A stretch of 64,000 nt of DNA from JACVRX01 sp963831385 (GTDB lineage: Bacteria > Actinomycetota > Actinomycetes > Jiangellales > Jiangellaceae), in the NCBI GenBank assembly GCA_963831385.1, contig CAWHPW010000006.1:140992-204991 (forward strand), given 5' to 3'. The position numbers were made by a program, and so were the translations under genes. The notes under the pieces are model-generated. The model ran no database searches. It was given only the letters and a program-made list of their open reading frames with translations, and was not told the DNA's origin. This document shows, piece after piece, positions 25,193 through 36,900 of this stretch; within the stretch, counting starts at the first letter, position 1; every line of letters starts with the position of its first letter.

Positions 25193-26509
25193 TCAGGCGA
25201 CGGCACGTTCGAACTGAGAGGGGTCGGCGAAGGGTCCGACGACACCGACTGCTGGGGGCGCCGCGAGCAGCTCACCGGCGATGGCCCGGATGTCGTCGAG
25301 GGTGACGGCGTCGATGCGCTCGAGCAGCTCCCCGACGCTCGGCAGCTCGCCGTAGACGAGCTCTGCCTTGGCCAGCCGGCTCATCCGCGAGCCGTTGTCC
25401 TCCAGGCCCAAGACCAGCCCGCCACGCAGTTGCCCCTTGCCCCTGGCCAGCTCCTCACTGGTGATGCCTCGGGCGGCGACGTCAGCCAACCCGTCGCGGC
25501 ACAGCTCGAGCACGGTGTCGACCTTGGCGGGTTGGCACCCGACATACACCCCGAACATTCCGGTGTCGGCATAGTGCGAGGCGAAGGAGTAGACGGAATA
25601 GGCCAGTCCGCGCTTCTCCCGGATCTCCTGGAACAGCCGCGACGACATCCCGCCGCCGAAGGCGACGTTGAGGACACCTAGCGGGAACCGGCGGTCGTCG
25701 GTGCGGGGCAGCCCCGGCACGGCCAGAACCAGATTGGCTTGTTCGGTCGGACGTTCCAGCAGCGCGACTCCGGAGCTGGCTCGCGGAGCGCGGCCGCCGA
25801 TCCGGGCCGGCTCGGGTTCCATCTCCTCAGCGAGAAAGTCGGCCCGCTCGAACGCCGAGCGGACCAGCCGGACGACGGTCGAGTGGTCGAGGTTGCCGGC
25901 TGCTGCCACCACCACCCGCGAGGGCCGGTACCGCTGCCGGTAATAGCGGTTGATCACGCGGCGGGACAGAGTCGCAATGCTCTGCACCGTGCCGAGGATG
26001 GGCCGGCCCAGCGGAGCGGACCCCCACATCCGCTCGGCGAGCAGGTCGTGCACAGCGTCGGAGGGGTCGTCGTCGCGCATCGCGATCTCTTCGAGCACGA
26101 CGTTGCGCTCGGACTCGACGTCCGCGGGAGTGACAAGCGAGGAGGTCACCAGATCTGACACCACGTCGACCGCCACCGGGAGATCCCGGTCCAGGACCCG
26201 CGCGTAGTAGCAGGTGAATTCCTTGGAGGTGAATGCGTTCACCTCACCGCCGACGGATTCGATAGCCGACGAGATCTCCAGCGCGGTGCGCCGGTGGGTG
26301 CCCTTGAACAGCAGGTGCTCGAGATAGTGCGTCGCGCCTGCCTGTCCCGGAGTCTCGTCACGCGACCCGACGCCGACCCAGATACCGAACGCCACCGACC
26401 GGACGGTCGGAACTGCCTCGGTGATGATGCGAAGACCGGACGGGAGGACGGTCCGACGGATCAGCCCGCCGCCGTCCTCCGCCAGCAGTGTCCGGGTACT
26501 GGCCCTCAC
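25193..26509 (-). CDS. pepR: M16 family zinc metallopeptidase
   Basis: 438 residues. The inverted zinc motif HxxEH is HYLEH at residues 61-65, with the downstream glutamate region ISSAIESVGGEVNAFTSKE; a second, non-catalytic M16 half follows (LVLAVPGLPRTDDR; FGGGMSSRLFQEIREKRGLAYSVYS). This is the processing-peptidase-like protein that follows pnp in actinobacteria (PepR in mycobacteria). The GTG start overlaps the pnp stop by 4 bases. Physiological substrate unknown. Confidence 0.92.
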   Translation of the reverse strand: MRASTRTLLAEDGGGLIRRTVLPSGLRIITEAVPTVRSVAFGIWVGVGSRDETPGQAGATHYLEHLLFKGTHRRTALEISSAIESVGGEVNAFTSKEFTCYYARVLDRDLPVAVDVVSDLVTSSLVTPADVESERNVVLEEIAMRDDDPSDAVHDLLAERMWGSAPLGRPILGTVQSIATLSRRVINRYYRQRYRPSRVVVAAAGNLDHSTVVRLVRSAFERADFLAEEMEPEPARIGGRAPRASSGVALLERPTEQANLVLAVPGLPRTDDRRFPLGVLNVAFGGGMSSRLFQEIREKRGLAYSVYSFASHYADTGMFGVYVGCQPAKVDTVLELCRDGLADVAARGITSEELARGKGQLRGGLVLGLEDNGSRMSRLAKAELVYGELPSVGELLERIDAVTLDDIRAIAGELLAAPPAVGVVGPFADPSQFERAVA

Positions 26510-28728
26510 GAAGCCGCGTCGACCTGGTCGGCCGGGCTGGTTGCGGCCTCCTCGACCACCGGTGACAGCGACAGCTTGCCGCGGCCGTCGATCTCGGCGA
26601 CTTCCACCTGGATCTTCTGGCCGACCGAGACGACGTCGTCGACGTTCTCGACCCGCTTGCCGCCGGCCAGCGCGCGCAGCTTGGAGATGTGCACGAGGCC
26701 GTCCTTGCCCGGGAGCAGAGAGACGAACGCGCCGAAGCTCGTGGTCTTGACCACCGTGCCGAGGTAGCGCTCACCGACCTCAGGCATCGTCGGGTTGGCG
26801 ATCGCGTTGATCTGGGCCCGCGCCGCCTCGGCGGCGGCACCCTCCTCGGCCCCGATGAAGATCGTGCCGTCGTCCTCGATCGCGATCTGCGCGCCGGTCT
26901 CGTCCTGGATCTGGTTGATGATCTTGCCCTTGGGTCCGATCACTGCACCGATTTGATCCACCGGGATCTTGATCGTGATGATCCGTGGCGCGTACGGGCT
27001 CATTTCGTCCGGCTCGGAGATCGCCTCGGACATCACGTCCAGAATCGTCAGCCGTGCCTGACGTGCTTGCTGAAGGGCCTCGGCCAGCACTTCGGCCGGA
27101 ATCCCGTCCAGCTTGGTGTCCAGCTGTAGGGCTGTGACGAATTCACTGGTACCGGCGACCTTGAAGTCCATGTCGCCGAACGCGTCCTCGGCGCCGAGGA
27201 TGTCGGTGAGCGTGACATATCGAAGCTCGCCATCGACCTCACCGGACACGAGGCCCATCGCGATGCCGGCGACAGGCGCCCGCAGCGGCACACCCGCGTT
27301 GAGCAGTGACATCGTCGACGCACAGACAGAGCCCATCGATGTCGATCCGTTGGAGCTCAGTGCCTCGGACACCTGCCGGATCGCGTAAGGAAACTCCTCG
27401 CGGGTTGGCAGGACCGGCACCAGTGCCCGTTCCGCGAGAGCGCCGTGGCCGATCTCGCGCCGCTTCGGGGAGCCGACCCGGCCGGTCTCACCGGTGGAAT
27501 ACGGCGGGAAGTTGTAGTGGTGCAAGTAGCGCTTGGACTTCTCCGGCGCCAGGGTGTCGAGCTTCTGCTCCAGGCTGAGCATGTTCAGCGTGCTGACCCC
27601 CACGATCTGGGTCTCTCCCCGCTCGAACAGCGCCGAACCGTGTGCTCGCGGAACCGGGCCGACCTCCGCGGACAGCGTCCGGATCTCGGCCAGCCCGCGC
27701 CCGTCGATGCGCACCTTGTCCCGCAGGACGCGGTCGCGCACCACCGCTTTGGTGAGCGAGCGGTACGCAGCACTGACCTCCTTCTCGCGGCCTTCGAGTT
27801 TCTCGGCGAGCGCCTCGCGGACCTGGTCACGGAGATCGTCGATGCGCAGTTCCCGCTCGGCCTTGCCCGGGATGGTGAGTGCCTGCGCGAGCTCGGATCG
27901 GATCGCATCCTCGACGGCTGTGTAGACGTCGTCGGTGTAATCGAGGAACAGCGGGAACTCACCGGTTGGCTTGGCTGCCGCGGAGGCGAGGTTCTGCTGT
28001 GCCGCGCACAGGCTGGTGATGAACGGCTTTGCCGCTTCGAGACCCTGGGCCACGACCTGCTCAGTGGGAGCGGTGCGGCCGCCGCGGACCAGGTTCCAGG
28101 TGCTGGCGGTGGACTCGGCTTCGACCATCATGATCGCGACGTCTCCGTCGGGAAGCACCCGACCGGCGACGACCATGTCGAACACGGCATCCTCGAGCTG
28201 CGAATGGTGCGGGAAAGCCACCCACTGATCGTCGATCAGGGCAACCCGCACGGCGCCGATCGGGCCGCTGAAGGGCAGGCCGGCGATCTGGGTGGATGCT
28301 GACGCGGCGTTGATCGCGACCACGTCGTAGAGGTGGTCCGGATGCAGGGACATCACCGTGATGACGACCTGGATCTCGTTGCGCAGTCCCTTGGCGAACG
28401 ATGGGCGCAGCGGCCGGTCGGTCAGGCGGCAGGTGAGGATGGCCTCCTCGCTGGGCCGGCCCTCGCGGCGGAAGAACGAGCCGGGGATACGCCCGGCGGC
28501 GTACATGCGTTCCTCGACGTCGATCGTGAGCGGGAAGAAGTCGAGGTGCTCCTTGGGCTGCTTGGACGCGGTCGTAGCCGACAGGACCATGGTCTCGTCG
28601 TCGAGGTAGACGACAGCAGAGCCGGCAGCCTGTCGGGCCAGCAGGCCGGTCTCGAATCTGATGGTTCGGGTGCCGAAGCGGCCGTTGTCGAGCACGGCCT
28701 CGGCGGTATGGATCTGCGGACCCGTCAC
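26506..28728 (-). CDS. pnp: Polyribonucleotide nucleotidyltransferase (PNPase)
   Basis: 740 residues with two RNase PH-like domains separated by a helical region, then a KH domain (IKIPVDQIGAVIGPKGKIIN, about 590-650) and an S1 domain (VGERYLGTVVKTTSFGAFVSLL) near the C-terminus. It degrades RNA phosphorolytically from the 3' end; actinobacterial enzymes (GpsI) also have pppGpp synthetase activity. GTG 28728 follows a strong GGAGGG site. The 215-base rpsO-pnp spacer contains a stable hairpin, the usual place for RNase III control of pnp. Confidence 0.96.
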   Translation of the reverse strand: MTGPQIHTAEAVLDNGRFGTRTIRFETGLLARQAAGSAVVYLDDETMVLSATTASKQPKEHLDFFPLTIDVEERMYAAGRIPGSFFRREGRPSEEAILTCRLTDRPLRPSFAKGLRNEIQVVITVMSLHPDHLYDVVAINAASASTQIAGLPFSGPIGAVRVALIDDQWVAFPHHSQLEDAVFDMVVAGRVLPDGDVAIMMVEAESTASTWNLVRGGRTAPTEQVVAQGLEAAKPFITSLCAAQQNLASAAAKPTGEFPLFLDYTDDVYTAVEDAIRSELAQALTIPGKAERELRIDDLRDQVREALAEKLEGREKEVSAAYRSLTKAVVRDRVLRDKVRIDGRGLAEIRTLSAEVGPVPRAHGSALFERGETQIVGVSTLNMLSLEQKLDTLAPEKSKRYLHHYNFPPYSTGETGRVGSPKRREIGHGALAERALVPVLPTREEFPYAIRQVSEALSSNGSTSMGSVCASTMSLLNAGVPLRAPVAGIAMGLVSGEVDGELRYVTLTDILGAEDAFGDMDFKVAGTSEFVTALQLDTKLDGIPAEVLAEALQQARQARLTILDVMSEAISEPDEMSPYAPRIITIKIPVDQIGAVIGPKGKIINQIQDETGAQIAIEDDGTIFIGAEEGAAAEAARAQINAIANPTMPEVGERYLGTVVKTTSFGAFVSLLPGKDGLVHISKLRALAGGKRVENVDDVVSVGQKIQVEVAEIDGRGKLSLSPVVEEAATSPADQVDAAS

Positions 28729-28813
28729 GGGTCACCCTCCTTGCGGTGTCGTGGGTGGGCCGCAGCGGCGTCGGAGAAGGTCGTGCCATGGGCGCCGGTC
28801 TTCGATGGAAGCG

Positions 28814-28847
28814 CCCGGGACGTGCCGCGTAGCACGCGGATCCCGGG
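28814..28847 (-). promoter_or_regulatory. Hairpin in the rpsO-pnp spacer
   Basis: CCCGGGA (28814-28820) pairs with TCCCGGG (28841-28847), and CGTGC (28821-28825) with GCACG (28832-28836), giving a 12-pair stem with a small internal loop, 86 bases before the pnp start. No U-tract follows, so it is more like an RNA-processing or attenuation structure than an intrinsic terminator. In other bacteria an RNase III-cut hairpin at this place controls pnp; the same role here is inference. Confidence 0.5.
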
Positions 28848-28943
28848 AGCCACTACCGAGGACCGATCCCGAACTCCGGCCGAGACCGCGGGCCACCTGT
28901 GAATGGAATGGCTGTCTGTATTCAGTTGTGGCTTTGGGCTGAT

Positions 28944-29213
28944 CTATCGCCGCAGGCCGAGCTTCTCGATCAGCTCTCGGTAGCGGGTGATGTCCGTCCG
29001 AGCCAGGTAGTTGAGCAGCCGGCGACGTTGGCCGACGAGCAGCAGTAGGCCGCGACGGCTGTGATGATCTTGCTTGTGCTCCTTGAGGTGCTCGGTGAGG
29101 TGGTTGATGCGATAGGTCAGCATCGCCACCTGGACCTCCGGCGAGCCCGTGTCGCGCTCGGTGCGGGCGTGCTCAGCCATGATCGTCTTCTTGGTGGCGG
29201 TGTCGATCGACAC
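28944..29213 (-). CDS. rpsO: 30S ribosomal protein S15
   Basis: 89 residues, the normal length, with the S15 signature (GSPEVQVAMLTYRINHLTEHL; HHSRRGLLLLVGQRRRLLNYL; YRELIEKLGLRR). It binds 16S rRNA at the central-domain junction. The start is GTG 29213 with AAGGAGA just upstream, although the frame is open 54 bases further. It stands 132 bases downstream of ribF and 215 bases upstream of pnp. Confidence 0.96.
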   Translation of the reverse strand: MSIDTATKKTIMAEHARTERDTGSPEVQVAMLTYRINHLTEHLKEHKQDHHSRRGLLLLVGQRRRLLNYLARTDITRYRELIEKLGLRR

Positions 29214-29345
29214 GGGTCTCCTTGTCGGGTCATTGCGCGGCGCGCCCGGGCAAGTCCTCCGGGGCACTCTCGATCCGCGGCCGTTCTAACGGCGCCCTCA
29301 GGATATCAGCGGGCGGCTCACCAGGCGTAATCGACGGTTCAGCGG

Positions 29346-30290
29346 TCAGCGCCTGAGCAACTTTCGAGCCGTGTCGACGTCGTCGTGCATCCGCTCGACG
29401 AGCGCCACGACGGTCTCGAAGCGCTGCTGGCCACGGATGCGTTCCACGAAGTCGACGGCCACCGGCACCCCATACAACTCCAGATCGTCGCGGTCGAGCA
29501 CGTACGCCTCGACCGTGCGCTCGACCCCGTCGAAGGTCGGATTGGTGCCGACGGAGATCGCAGCCGGCCAACGGGGTGCGTTCGAGTCGTCCAAGCGCGT
29601 CAGCCAACCCGCATAGACGCCGTCAGCAGGGACAACCTCGCCCGAACGAGCCGGGACATTGGCCGTCGGAAAACCGAGCGACCGTCCGCGTTCGTGACCG
29701 CGGACGACCACGCCCACGACCCGGAACGGACGGCCCAGCGCTTCAGCTGCCGCGGTCACCTCGCCGTTTGCCACACGCTCGCGGACGTACGTCGATGACC
29801 AGCGATCCACCCGCGCGTTACCCTCGGGCTCGACCCGTTCGACCACGAAGTCGTGCTCCTTACCCAGCCGTTCCAGCAGTGTGACGTCGCCGGCGGCGCG
29901 GTGCCCGAACCGGAAATCGCTACCCACGATCACGGCCCTTGCGTGCATGAGACCGACGACCACGTCGGCGACGAAGTCCTCCGCGCTCTGCTCGGAGCGC
30001 TCCCGGCCGAACGGCAAGACGAATACGTGGTCCGCGCCGGCGGACCGGAGCAGTTCGGCCCGGGTGGCGACCGGAAGTAGCGCCGGCGGTGCCACCTCTG
30101 GCCGGATGACCACGATCGGGTTCGGGTCGAAGGTCACCACGACCACGGGAACACCCAGCCGACGTCCTTGCCGGGCGGCCCGCCCGACGACTGCCTGGTG
30201 TCCGCGGTGCACACCGTCGAACACCCCGATCGTGACCACCGTGGGCCCGAGGTCCGCCGGCACCTCCGCGGGTGAATGCCAGACCGTCAT
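29346..30290 (-). CDS. ribF: Bifunctional riboflavin kinase / FAD synthetase
   Basis: About 314 residues. N-terminal FMN adenylyltransferase (VVTIGVFDGVHRGHQAVV; DFRFGHRAAGDV) and C-terminal riboflavin kinase (GRSLGFPTANV; GVYAGWLTRL). It converts riboflavin to FMN and FAD. The frame is open to 30722 but ATG 30290, sharing one base with the truB stop (TGATG), gives the family N-terminus MTVWHSPAEVP. The truB-ribF-rpsO order is the usual actinobacterial one. Confidence 0.95.
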   Translation of the reverse strand: MTVWHSPAEVPADLGPTVVTIGVFDGVHRGHQAVVGRAARQGRRLGVPVVVVTFDPNPIVVIRPEVAPPALLPVATRAELLRSAGADHVFVLPFGRERSEQSAEDFVADVVVGLMHARAVIVGSDFRFGHRAAGDVTLLERLGKEHDFVVERVEPEGNARVDRWSSTYVRERVANGEVTAAAEALGRPFRVVGVVVRGHERGRSLGFPTANVPARSGEVVPADGVYAGWLTRLDDSNAPRWPAAISVGTNPTFDGVERTVEAYVLDRDDLELYGVPVAVDFVERIRGQQRFETVVALVERMHDDVDTARKLLRR

Positions 30291-31201
30291 CACTCCGGCC
30301 CAACCGGCGTGACCTCCGCCGGGTCGACGAAGACGACCAGATGCTTGGCCCGCGGGCCACGGTCCTGTACCAGCGACAGCAGCATCCCGTCCGGGCCGAA
30401 CACGGCAACCGGGCCGGGATCGACACCGGTTCGGGGCATTGGCGCGCCGTGTGCCACCCGAGCAGCGGTTTCCGCATCGACGTCCAACCGAGGGAACACG
30501 GCTGCTGCGGCGTCCGCAAGCGGCATGACAGTGGGAGCTTCGGCGAGCTGGTCGAGCGTACGTGCGGAGTCCACCCCGAATGGCCCGACCCTGGTCCGCC
30601 GCAGTGCCGTGAGATGGCCGCCCACACCCAATGCGGCACCGAGGTCGCGGGCCAGGGCGCGGACGTAGGTTCCCGAGGAACAGTCGACCTCGACATCGAC
30701 GTCGAGGTGTCGACCGTGCCACTGGGTCCGCATGATCTCCAACCGGCCGATGGTTACCTCCCGGGCCTTGAGCGCGACCTGTTCACCTGACCGCACCCGC
30801 GCGTAGGACCGGACGCCGTCGACCTTGACGGCGGACACGGCGCTCGGCACTTGCCGGATCGTGCCGGTCAGCTCGGCGACCTCCGCGGCCAATGCGGCCG
30901 GCGTCACGCCCGATGCGTCCGCGACGTCGACGACCTCACCCTCGGCGTCATCGGTCACCGTGCTCGCACCCAGCCGGATCGTTGCCGTATAGCCCTTCTC
31001 GGCGAGAGCGAGATGACCCAGGAACCGGGTAGCGCGGCCCACGCCGACCACCAGAACCCCGGTGGCCATCGGGTCGAGGGTTCCCGCATGACCGACCTTG
31101 CGAGTCCCGACCAGTCGGCGGATACGGGCTACGACGTCGTGCGAGGTCATGCCGACCGGCTTGTCGATCACGACCAGACCGTTAGGAGCAGCCGCCGTCA
31201 C
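30290..31201 (-). CDS. truB: tRNA pseudouridine(55) synthase TruB
   Basis: 303 residues. The catalytic aspartate is D43 in GHAGTLDPMATG, and further motifs are VIDKPVGMTSHDVV at the start and SSGTYVRALARDLG in the middle. It isomerises U55 of the tRNA T-loop. GTG start overlapping the rbfA stop by 4 bases. In many actinobacteria a DHH phosphoesterase (NrnA) gene separates rbfA and truB; here it is absent. Confidence 0.95.
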   Translation of the reverse strand: MTAAAPNGLVVIDKPVGMTSHDVVARIRRLVGTRKVGHAGTLDPMATGVLVVGVGRATRFLGHLALAEKGYTATIRLGASTVTDDAEGEVVDVADASGVTPAALAAEVAELTGTIRQVPSAVSAVKVDGVRSYARVRSGEQVALKAREVTIGRLEIMRTQWHGRHLDVDVEVDCSSGTYVRALARDLGAALGVGGHLTALRRTRVGPFGVDSARTLDQLAEAPTVMPLADAAAAVFPRLDVDAETAARVAHGAPMPRTGVDPGPVAVFGPDGMLLSLVQDRGPRAKHLVVFVDPAEVTPVGPE

Positions 31202-31653
31202 TCCGCGGCGTCCAGCTCTGCTTGCTCGGCGCCGTTCGGAGGCACGCGATACGGGTCAGCGTCGCCTGCGAACGATGCGGTGGCGGCGTCACGCGCAACC
31301 GCCGCGTCGGACTCACGGGCCCGTCTGAGCAGGTCGTCGATGCGTGCAGCGTTCTCGGGAACGGCGTCGGCAACGAAGGTGAGAGTCGGTGTGAACCGTA
31401 CGCCGGTCTGCCGGCCCACCTCGGTCCGCAGCAGTCCCTTCACGCTGTCCAGTGCCGCGGCGGTCTCCGCACGTGCTGTCTCGTCGCCGTACACAGTGTA
31501 GAAAACGGTGGCGTCATGAAGGTCCCCGGTGACCCGGGTATCGGTAACCGTGACGAAGCCGAGCCGGGGATCCTTGACCCGCTGTTCCAGGGTCTCCGCG
31601 ACGATCACCCGGATCCGGTCGGCCAGCTTGCGGGCGCGGGCTTGGTCGGCCAC
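31198..31653 (-). CDS. rbfA: 30S ribosome-binding factor A
   Basis: About 151 residues, KH-like fold, with the family start (ARARKLADRIRVIVAETLEQ), DPRLGFVTVTDTRVTGDLHDA and RFTPTLTFVAD. It is needed for late 30S maturation and cold adaptation. GTG 31653 is chosen because GGAAGGAAG precedes it and it begins at the family N-terminus. The first 49 bases overlap the 3' end of the DUF503 gene, an unusually long overlap. The acidic-alanine C-terminal tail beyond about residue 120 is normal for actinobacteria. Confidence 0.93.
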   Translation of the reverse strand: MADQARARKLADRIRVIVAETLEQRVKDPRLGFVTVTDTRVTGDLHDATVFYTVYGDETARAETAAALDSVKGLLRTEVGRQTGVRFTPTLTFVADAVPENAARIDDLLRRARESDAAVARDAATASFAGDADPYRVPPNGAEQAELDAAE

Positions 31654-31964
31654 GTCGTACTTCCTTCCGGCTCGTCGGTGCTGGAGTGAACGACCCGGTG
31701 GGCGGACAACAGCTCGATCTCGGGCCGGCCAGCGACCATCCGCTCGGCGGTGTCGAGGACCTCGGTGCAATGCCGTGCGTCGGCGGCGACAACAGCCACT
31801 CCGATCTCGGTCCGGCGGTAGAGATCCAGGCCGCCGACCTCGGCCGCCGCCACCGAGAAACGCCGCTGCAGCTCTGCCACGATCGGGCGGACGATCGCTC
31901 GCTTCTGTTTCAGCGAGCGGACGTCGCCCAGCAAGAGGTCCAGGCTCAAGGTTCCGGTGAACAC
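31605..31964 (-). CDS. DUF503 (YlxP-like) protein
   Basis: About 119 residues matching DUF503: LSLDLLLGDVRSLKQKRAIV at the start, GLDLYRRTEIGVAVVAADARH in the middle and IELLSAHRVVHSS near the end. Found between infB and rbfA in many Gram-positives; function not established, though the locus implies ribosome or RNA work. The likely start is GTG 31964, 2 bases past the infB stop; an alternative CTG at 31970 overlaps that stop. The 3' part runs 49 bases into rbfA, and its last 20 residues look non-conserved. Confidence 0.85.
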   Translation of the reverse strand: MFTGTLSLDLLLGDVRSLKQKRAIVRPIVAELQRRFSVAAAEVGGLDLYRRTEIGVAVVAADARHCTEVLDTAERMVAGRPEIELLSAHRVVHSSTDEPEGSTTWPTKPAPASWPTGSG

Positions 31965-31966
31965 GA

Positions 31967-34744
<2,778 letters not shown>

Positions 34745-34757
34745 TGCTCTCCTTCTC

Positions 34758-34779
34758 GGCCCGGGCGTCGGCTCGGGCC
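34758..34779 (-). promoter_or_regulatory. GC-rich hairpin between ylxR and infB
   Basis: GGCCCGGGC (34758-34766) pairs with GCTCGGGCC (34771-34779), with one mismatch and a 4-base loop, in the 88-base leader before infB. The position allows partial termination or a leader role in infB expression; there is no U-tract, so it is not a clear intrinsic terminator. Confidence 0.4.
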
Positions 34780-34832
34780 GGCTAGGTAGTGCGCGTACTC
34801 ATCGGTTCATGCTCATCGAATGCCCACGAGTG

Positions 34833-35177
34833 TCACGTCTCCTTGTACCGGCTGGTCGCCGCTCCGGTGTTCCGGTTGACGGCCACCTGCTCCTCCACCC
34901 ATTGTCGCAGCACCGACGTGTCGAACTGCCCCGGCAGGCGCAAGGCCCGCCGGAACACCCGACGACGCTCGGCAAGGTCGAGGCACCGCAGGTCGGGGTG
35001 CAGGTAAGCGCCCCGACCTGGGAGCTTGCCGCGCCGGTCGGGAGTCAGCATCGTGGCCGTTTCCGGCGCGGTGCTGTTCTCGACCGCCACGACCCGCAGC
35101 AGGTCGAACTTGCTCGCGCGGGCCCGACAGCCGACGCAGGTACGCATGGGTGGGCGGGGGGCCGCACGATCGTCCAT
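34833..35177 (-). CDS. ylxR: YlxR (DUF448) family RNA-binding protein
   Basis: 114 residues with the YlxR signature RTCVGCRARASKFDLLRVV and GRGAYLHPDLRCLDLAERRR. It sits between nusA and infB as usual. YlxR proteins bind RNA and, in Bacillus, nucleoids, with effects on RNase P and transcription. A second in-frame start exists 12 codons into the gene (MRTCVGC); the longer version is given. The sequence past residue 90 is poorly conserved. Confidence 0.9.
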   Translation of the reverse strand: MDDRAAPRPPMRTCVGCRARASKFDLLRVVAVENSTAPETATMLTPDRRGKLPGRGAYLHPDLRCLDLAERRRVFRRALRLPGQFDTSVLRQWVEEQVAVNRNTGAATSRYKET

Positions 35178-35207
35178 TCACACTTCCAGAGACAGTCTAG
35201 CGCCTGG

Positions 35208-36251
35208 TCACACACCGGCCGAGTCGGGCGCTGCACCGACATCGCCCTCCTGCGGCACTGGGGTGATGACGCTGACCGGCTCCGGGCCTCCGCTGTCCGG
35301 GCGGATATCGATCCGCCAGCCGGTCAGCCGGGCGGCGAGCCGGGCATTCTGGCCTTCGCGCCCGATCGCCAGCGAGAGCTGGTAGTCCGGAACGGTCACC
35401 CGAGCCGCCCTGGCGTCGACGTCGACGACCTCGACCTGGCTGACCCGGGCTGGCGAAAGGGCATGCGCGACCAGCTCGGCTGGATCGTCCGACCAGTCCA
35501 CGATGTCGATCTTCTCCCCGTGCAGTTCTGCCACGACGGCTCGAACCCGGGCGCCCATCGGCCCGATGCACGCTCCCTTGGCATTAACAACTGGGGTCGT
35601 CGACCGCACTGCGATCTTGCTGCGGTGACCGGCCTCACGAGCAATCCCGGCGATCTCTACCGTGCCGTCGGCGATTTCCGGCACCTCGAGCGCGAACAGC
35701 TTCTTGACCAGGTTGGGATGCGTACGCGACAACGTCACCACCGGACCGCGCAGTCCTTTGCGGACCTGCAGGACATAACACTTGATCCGGCTACCGTGCT
35801 CGTAACGCTCACCGGGGACCTGTTCCTGGGCCGGCAGGACCGCCTCCACCTTGCCGAGATCGACCAGCACAGAGCGGGGATCGCGGCCTTGCTGGATGGT
35901 TCCGGAGATGATGTCGCCCTCTTTGCCGAGGAATTCGCCGAAGGTGATCTCGTCTTCGGCGTCGCGCAGCCGTTGCAGGATCACTTGTTTGGCGGTCGTG
36001 GCCGCGATCCGGCCGAACCCCTCGGGCGTGTCGTCCCATTCGCGGAGGACAGCCTCGTTCTCATCCACGTCCTGAGCCCAGACTGTGACGTGACCAGTCT
36101 TGCGGTTCAGCTCGACCCTAGCGTGGGGTTGGGCCCCCTCGGTGCGCTCGTATGCGACGAGCAATGCCTGCTCGAGTGCCTCGACGAGGAGGTCGAACGA
36201 GATCTCCTTTTCCCGCTCCAGAGCGCGCAGGACCGACAGGTCGACGTCCAC
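35208..36251 (-). CDS. nusA: Transcription termination/antitermination factor NusA
   Basis: About 347 residues, the short actinobacterial form: an N-terminal RNAP-binding domain (LREKEIS-type region ALEREKEISFDLLVEALEQA), an S1 domain (EGDIISGTIQQG), then KH1 and KH2 (GACIGPMGARVRAVVAEL; YQLSLAIGREGQNARLAARL). GTG 36251 is used because GAGAGGAG precedes it and rimP ends 4 bases before; the frame itself is open to 36320. Acts in pausing, termination and rRNA antitermination. Confidence 0.95.
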   Translation of the reverse strand: MDVDLSVLRALEREKEISFDLLVEALEQALLVAYERTEGAQPHARVELNRKTGHVTVWAQDVDENEAVLREWDDTPEGFGRIAATTAKQVILQRLRDAEDEITFGEFLGKEGDIISGTIQQGRDPRSVLVDLGKVEAVLPAQEQVPGERYEHGSRIKCYVLQVRKGLRGPVVTLSRTHPNLVKKLFALEVPEIADGTVEIAGIAREAGHRSKIAVRSTTPVVNAKGACIGPMGARVRAVVAELHGEKIDIVDWSDDPAELVAHALSPARVSQVEVVDVDARAARVTVPDYQLSLAIGREGQNARLAARLTGWRIDIRPDSGGPEPVSVITPVPQEGDVGAAPDSAGV

Positions 36252-36255
36252 GGCG

Positions 36256-36741
36256 TCACTCCTCTCCCCCGTCGAAGCGGCGGAATTCGATTTGTACCCG
36301 CGCCGTTCTGATCGCGTCATACGGCAGCCGTCGCGATGAACCGTCGACGTTCAGCACGGCGCCGGCTTCGTCGGCGATCTGGATCCGCCCCACCAGGTCA
36401 CTGCCGTCCTCGAGCACCACGTGGACCAACCGACCGATGTTCCGTCGCCAATGCCTCGGCAACCGCAGCGGGCGGGCGACACCAGGCGAGCTGACCTCCA
36501 GCGTGTATGGGGCGTCACCGAGCACATCTGTCGCTTCCATCGCAGCGGACAAGGCGTGCGACAGTTCGGCACATTGGTCGAGGTCGACTCCGCCGTCTGC
36601 GTCGATGACGACGCTGACCCGACGACGCCGTCCGGCGGACATGACCTCCAGTGCCTCGAGGTCGAAGCCTTGCCCAATGCAGACCGGCTCGACGACATCG
36701 CGAAGATGCTCGTCAACGAGGTCGCGGCTCGGATTGCTCAT
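36256..36741 (-). CDS. rimP: Ribosome maturation factor RimP
   Basis: About 161 residues with the RimP pattern: VVEPVCIGQGFDLEALEV, RRRVSVVIDADGGVDLDQCAELS, YTLEVSSPGVARPL. Needed for 30S assembly. ATG 36741 follows GAGGAGG at 8 bases; residues further upstream in frame are not native. First gene of the rimP-nusA-ylxR-infB operon; its promoter region is the 120-160 base spacer shared with the divergent lipoprotein gene. Confidence 0.93.
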   Translation of the reverse strand: MSNPSRDLVDEHLRDVVEPVCIGQGFDLEALEVMSAGRRRRVSVVIDADGGVDLDQCAELSHALSAAMEATDVLGDAPYTLEVSSPGVARPLRLPRHWRRNIGRLVHVVLEDGSDLVGRIQIADEAGAVLNVDGSSRRLPYDAIRTARVQIEFRRFDGGEE

Positions 36742-36900
36742 CCCGAGGACCTCCTCGCTGTCGAGTTGTCGGCCGGAAACGTCCCGGTCCGGCCGTCCGT
36801 GCTGGTCAGCGTACTCCCGGAGGGGGAGCAGCCCGCGTTGTGTCAACCGGTGTCCTACCGTGTGCGGGTGCTACCTCCGGACACGACGCGGACAGCCAGC

